Of a stretch of DNA of 64,000 nt, positions 61,590 through 64,000 are shown piece after piece. The DNA comes from Paenibacillus riograndensis SBR5 (GTDB lineage: Bacteria > Bacillota > Bacilli > Paenibacillales > Paenibacillaceae), in contig NZ_LN831776.1 in NCBI RefSeq assembly GCF_000981585.1, positions 759,001 to 823,000 of the forward strand, given 5' to 3'. Under the pieces are notes generated by a model, which was not told the origin of the DNA, made no database searches, and worked only from the letters and a program-made list of their open reading frames with translations. Both the position numbers and the translations under genes were made by a program. Numbering within the stretch: position 1 is the stretch's first letter; each line of letters begins with the position of its first letter.

Positions 61590-62618
61590 ATGGAGCAGCA
61601 GTGGAAGCAAAGTCTGTATGGATATGTAGATCAAGTGAATAAGGGGCGGGTGGCGCCCGGTGCCGAGCAGCAGCGCAGCACGGTCAGGGACCCGCGGTTC
61701 CTGCTGGAGCAGGGCGAACGCTCCCGGCGGCTCACGCAGTGGTATGAGCGGCGCGGCATTACACCACTGCGTTCAGAGACGGGGGTCCGCACGCTCCGGA
61801 CTATCCGGCAGAACCCGTCAGAGGTGGTGGCGGATGTGGCGCTGCACAATGCGCTGTATTACGAAAAAGGCGGCATCACTCACCGCGAGGATGTCATTGA
61901 ATCGGAGCGGCTGACTTTTGTGCTTGAAGGGAGCACCTGGGAAATTGCCGCAGTAGAGCGCAGCGTGCCGGAGCGGAATTCAATGGGCAGAGTGGCAGAA
62001 GCGGAACCGGCGCTGCGGCTGTCCAAATGGGGGGAGGCGCTCCCTGTCCCGCAGCCGTCGCAGCCGCTGCTTAACAAGGATATTCTGCGCAGTATTACCG
62101 GCAGCAAAGAGGTGCGCTACCGCCGCGAAGATGCTGCAGCCTATGCAGACCGCTGGTGGAAAGACGGCAATCCGGAGTTTGAAGTGTTTGATGTGGACTG
62201 CACCAATTATGTGTCCCAATGTCTCTTTGCAGGGGGAGCACCTATCAACTATACTGGTAAAAGAGAAACGGGCTGGTGGTACAAAGGCTACAACGGCGCG
62301 CAGGAATGGTGGAGCTTCAGCTGGGCCGTGTCGGACAGTCTGCAGCGTTATTTGAGCGCAGGCCGAAGCAGCGGACTCCGGGCCGAGACGGTGGAGCGGG
62401 CGGATCAGCTGATGCTTGGAGACATCATCCAGTATGATTGGGACGGCAACGGCCATTATCAGCATAGCACGATTGTTACCGCTTTTGATGCGGCTGGGCA
62501 GCCGCTGGTGAATGCGCGGACGGTCAGCAGCCGGCACCGGTTTTGGGATTACCGCGATTCCTATGCATGGACCGACAGAACGGCCTACCGTTTTTTTCAC
62601 ATCAATGACTACTTATAA
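61590..62618 (+). CDS. Amidase-domain (DUF/Amidase_6) protein
   Basis: A 342-residue protein; the ATG at 61590 follows AGGGGCGG, while one at 61569 has no site. The C-terminal half (about 175-342) is the papain/NlpC-like Amidase_6 domain: AAAYADRWWKDGNPEFEVFDVDCTNYVSQCLFAGGAPI with the catalytic Cys in DCTNYVSQ, and His in NGHYQHSTIVTAF. The N-terminal half has no recognised domain. No signal peptide is visible. Family knowledge: putative cell-wall amidases, common in Paenibacillus and Bacillus, function unproven. 19 bp before ddl. Confidence 0.85.
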   Translation: MEQQWKQSLYGYVDQVNKGRVAPGAEQQRSTVRDPRFLLEQGERSRRLTQWYERRGITPLRSETGVRTLRTIRQNPSEVVADVALHNALYYEKGGITHREDVIESERLTFVLEGSTWEIAAVERSVPERNSMGRVAEAEPALRLSKWGEALPVPQPSQPLLNKDILRSITGSKEVRYRREDAAAYADRWWKDGNPEFEVFDVDCTNYVSQCLFAGGAPINYTGKRETGWWYKGYNGAQEWWSFSWAVSDSLQRYLSAGRSSGLRAETVERADQLMLGDIIQYDWDGNGHYQHSTIVTAFDAAGQPLVNARTVSSRHRFWDYRDSYAWTDRTAYRFFHINDYL

Positions 62619-62637
62619 ATCAGAAAGAGGTTAGGGC

Positions 62638-63729
62638 ATGGGGGATACAAAAATAACCGTAGGACTGGTGTACGGCGGCAAATCCGGAGAGCACGAGGTA
62701 TCGCTGCAGACGGCATTTGCAGTTATGAACGCTTTTGACTACGCGAAATATGAGATTATACCTTTTTATATTTCCAAGCAGGGGCTTTGGAAGGTCGGAG
62801 CGGCGATGGATGCCCCTTTTGGAACTATCCAGGAACTGAAGCTGGGCGGCGAAGCCGGAGATATGAGTATGGCACTGAATGCGGTGTTCAGCGGGCTGAC
62901 CGGCGGTGATCAGCTGATTGATGTGATGTTCCCGCTGCTGCACGGCACTAACGGAGAAGACGGGACGATTCAGGGCCTGTTCGAAATGGCTAATATCCCT
63001 TATATCGGGGCGGGTGTCCTGGCGTCGTCTGCAGGCATGGATAAAGTGGTCATGAAGAAGCTGTTCGGAGAGGCCGGGCTGGATCAGTGTGAATACTGCT
63101 ATTTCAATATCAGCGCCTGGAAACGCAAAAGCCATGAGCTGATCATCAGCCTGGAGGATAAGCTGGGTTATCCGGTATTCGTCAAGCCGGCCAATCTGGG
63201 CTCCAGTGTAGGCATTTCCAAAGCGGTTGATAAGGAGAGCCTGATTAAGGCGGTGGAGGTGGCCTTCCGCTATGATACCAAGGTCATTATTGAAGAATTT
63301 GTTGATGCGCGCGAGGTTGAAGTCAGTGTGCTCGGCAATGAGGAGCCGGAAGCTTCGGTTCCGGGTGAAATCGTCTCTTCTGGTGAATATTATGATTATG
63401 CGGCAAAATACACCGACGGCAAATCGCAGATGCTGATTCCGGCCCCTGTGGACCCTGAGGTGGCTGACCGTCTGCGGGAGTCGGCGATTCAGGCGTTCCG
63501 GGCGATTGAGGGCAGCGGCATTACGCGCGCCGACTTCTTCCTGCGCAAATCCGATGGAAAGATTCTCATTAATGAAGTGAATACAATGCCCGGTTTCACA
63601 CCTTACAGCATGTATCCGCTGCTGTGGCGCGAGACCGGCGTATCGTATCAGGCCCTGCTGGACCGCATGATCGAGCTGGCGCTGGAACGTTACCATTTCA
63701 AGCAAAATCTGAAGTACGATAACGAATAA
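62638..63729 (+). CDS. ddl: D-alanine--D-alanine ligase
   Basis: A 363-residue ATP-grasp enzyme. N-terminal VGLVYGGKSGEHEVSLQTA, central PLLHGTNGEDGTIQGLFEMANIPYIGAGVLASSAGMDK, VFVKPANLGSSVGISK, and C-terminal ITRADFFLRKSDGKILINEVNTMPGFTPYSMYP. Reaction: joins two D-Ala using ATP for peptidoglycan precursors. Residues that separate D-Ala from D-Lac ligases (Tyr in a K-Y type loop) are consistent with the normal D-Ala enzyme, as far as visible. Neighbouring amidase gene also points to cell wall. Confidence 0.96.
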   Translation: MGDTKITVGLVYGGKSGEHEVSLQTAFAVMNAFDYAKYEIIPFYISKQGLWKVGAAMDAPFGTIQELKLGGEAGDMSMALNAVFSGLTGGDQLIDVMFPLLHGTNGEDGTIQGLFEMANIPYIGAGVLASSAGMDKVVMKKLFGEAGLDQCEYCYFNISAWKRKSHELIISLEDKLGYPVFVKPANLGSSVGISKAVDKESLIKAVEVAFRYDTKVIIEEFVDAREVEVSVLGNEEPEASVPGEIVSSGEYYDYAAKYTDGKSQMLIPAPVDPEVADRLRESAIQAFRAIEGSGITRADFFLRKSDGKILINEVNTMPGFTPYSMYPLLWRETGVSYQALLDRMIELALERYHFKQNLKYDNE

Positions 63730-63777
63730 CATTTTGCGAGCGGCGGGATCATTCCGGCCGGGAAGGAGTGAGGAACC

Positions 63778-64000
63778 ATGGGATTTCAATCCGAATTCAA
63801 TTCTGTATGCAAGTTCAAGAATGACCAGGAGCTGTACGAGCTGCTGGAATACGGCCGCACCAAAATGGTAAAGCAGGGCTTCCGCGTGTATCCGACCGGC
63901 CAGAAGGTCATCGCCTACACACCGGAGAATGTGGCAATAGCTATTGTCAAAATTTCTGCATCGATCGCGGAAATTAATTTCCAGGGCAACGAGGTGACAG
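63778..64000 (+). CDS. Unrecognised protein, 5' part
   Basis: ATG with GGAAGGAGTGAGG ahead; 74 codons are in the window and the frame stays open to the end. Translation starts MGFQSEFNSVCKFKNDQELY and continues with a short helix, KQGFRVYPTGQKVIAYTP, and a beta-rich stretch (VAIAIVKISASIAEINFQG). No signal peptide or membrane helix. I recognise no family with confidence; the pattern is loosely like small Bacillus DUF proteins. Same strand as ddl, 48 bp downstream. Confidence 0.75.
   Translation, partial: MGFQSEFNSVCKFKNDQELYELLEYGRTKMVKQGFRVYPTGQKVIAYTPENVAIAIVKISASIAEINFQGNEVT

Overview
The window reads as chromosome of an endospore-forming, mid-GC Firmicute, most likely Paenibacillus. Reasons: a GerA/GerC/GerB-type germinant receptor operon, AGGAGG-type ribosome binding sites with frequent GTG/TTG starts, Bacillus-type families (YneF, bacilliredoxin, EcsA/EcsB, YkcB/YkcC), and a YesM/YesN two-component pair next to an LplABC-type sugar importer. 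No rRNA, tRNA, CRISPR array or prophage was seen.

Layout. 1-3030: end of a germination receptor operon and its terminator. 3.1-5.5 kb: small housekeeping or accessory genes (alpha/beta hydrolase, monooxygenase-fold protein, aminoglycoside-phosphotransferase-like kinase, DUF1697). 5.5-6.4 kb: gene-free, repeat-rich. 6.4-10.7 kb: envelope glycosylation operon (GT-C transferase, GT2 polyprenyl-phosphate glycosyltransferase, UTP-glucose-1-phosphate uridylyltransferase). 10.7-12.9 kb: repeat array interrupted by an IS, then a MITE-like element. 12.9-15.9 kb: a short flavoprotein and an OmpR-type two-component system. 16.1-21.2 kb: glgC-glgD-glgP. 21.2-30.5 kb: free-methionine sulfoxide reductase, GNAT, two MFS exporters, MarR, EcsAB-like ABC transporter, BaiN/HI0933-type flavoprotein. 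30.6-35.7 kb: sporulation-type kinase, bacilliredoxin, nadE, hydrolase, second MITE copy, acpS. 35.8-43.8 kb: mutY with a low-complexity insertion, sodA, GNAT, signal peptidase I, queG, yneF, folE, DUF2935-SOD fusion. 43.9-53.2 kb: a visibly more AT-rich carbohydrate locus (glycosidase, LplCBA importer, divergent YesN/YesM). 53.3-60.6 kb: hydrolase, IclR regulator, LuxR regulator, aconitase. 60.6-64 kb: repeat-rich gap, amidase-domain protein, ddl, and the start of an unrecognised gene.

How genes work together. A 15-base motif (TTCAGCAAACATTCA) occurs upstream of both the two-component operon and the glycosylation operon, suggesting one regulon. A 17-bp perfect palindrome (GTTTCAT-YTR-ATGAAAC) lies just before the start codons of the IclR regulator and of aconitase, suggesting autoregulation and control of the TCA cycle. 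The carbohydrate locus looks like sense (YesM/YesN), import (LplABC) and cleave (amylo-alpha-1,6-glucosidase-like enzyme).

The most unusual signal is in the gaps. Four gene-free loci carry a 23-bp near-palindromic element with an asymmetric CTTTTTC core, in a fixed geometry: two or three direct copies 51 bp apart, a jump of 62 bp, then two inverted copies 51-53 bp apart. Three other, unrelated intergenic sequences also repeat every 51 or 51-52 bp. The IS sits inside one of the 23-bp elements, and removing it with one copy of its 5-bp target duplication restores the 51/62-bp spacing exactly.
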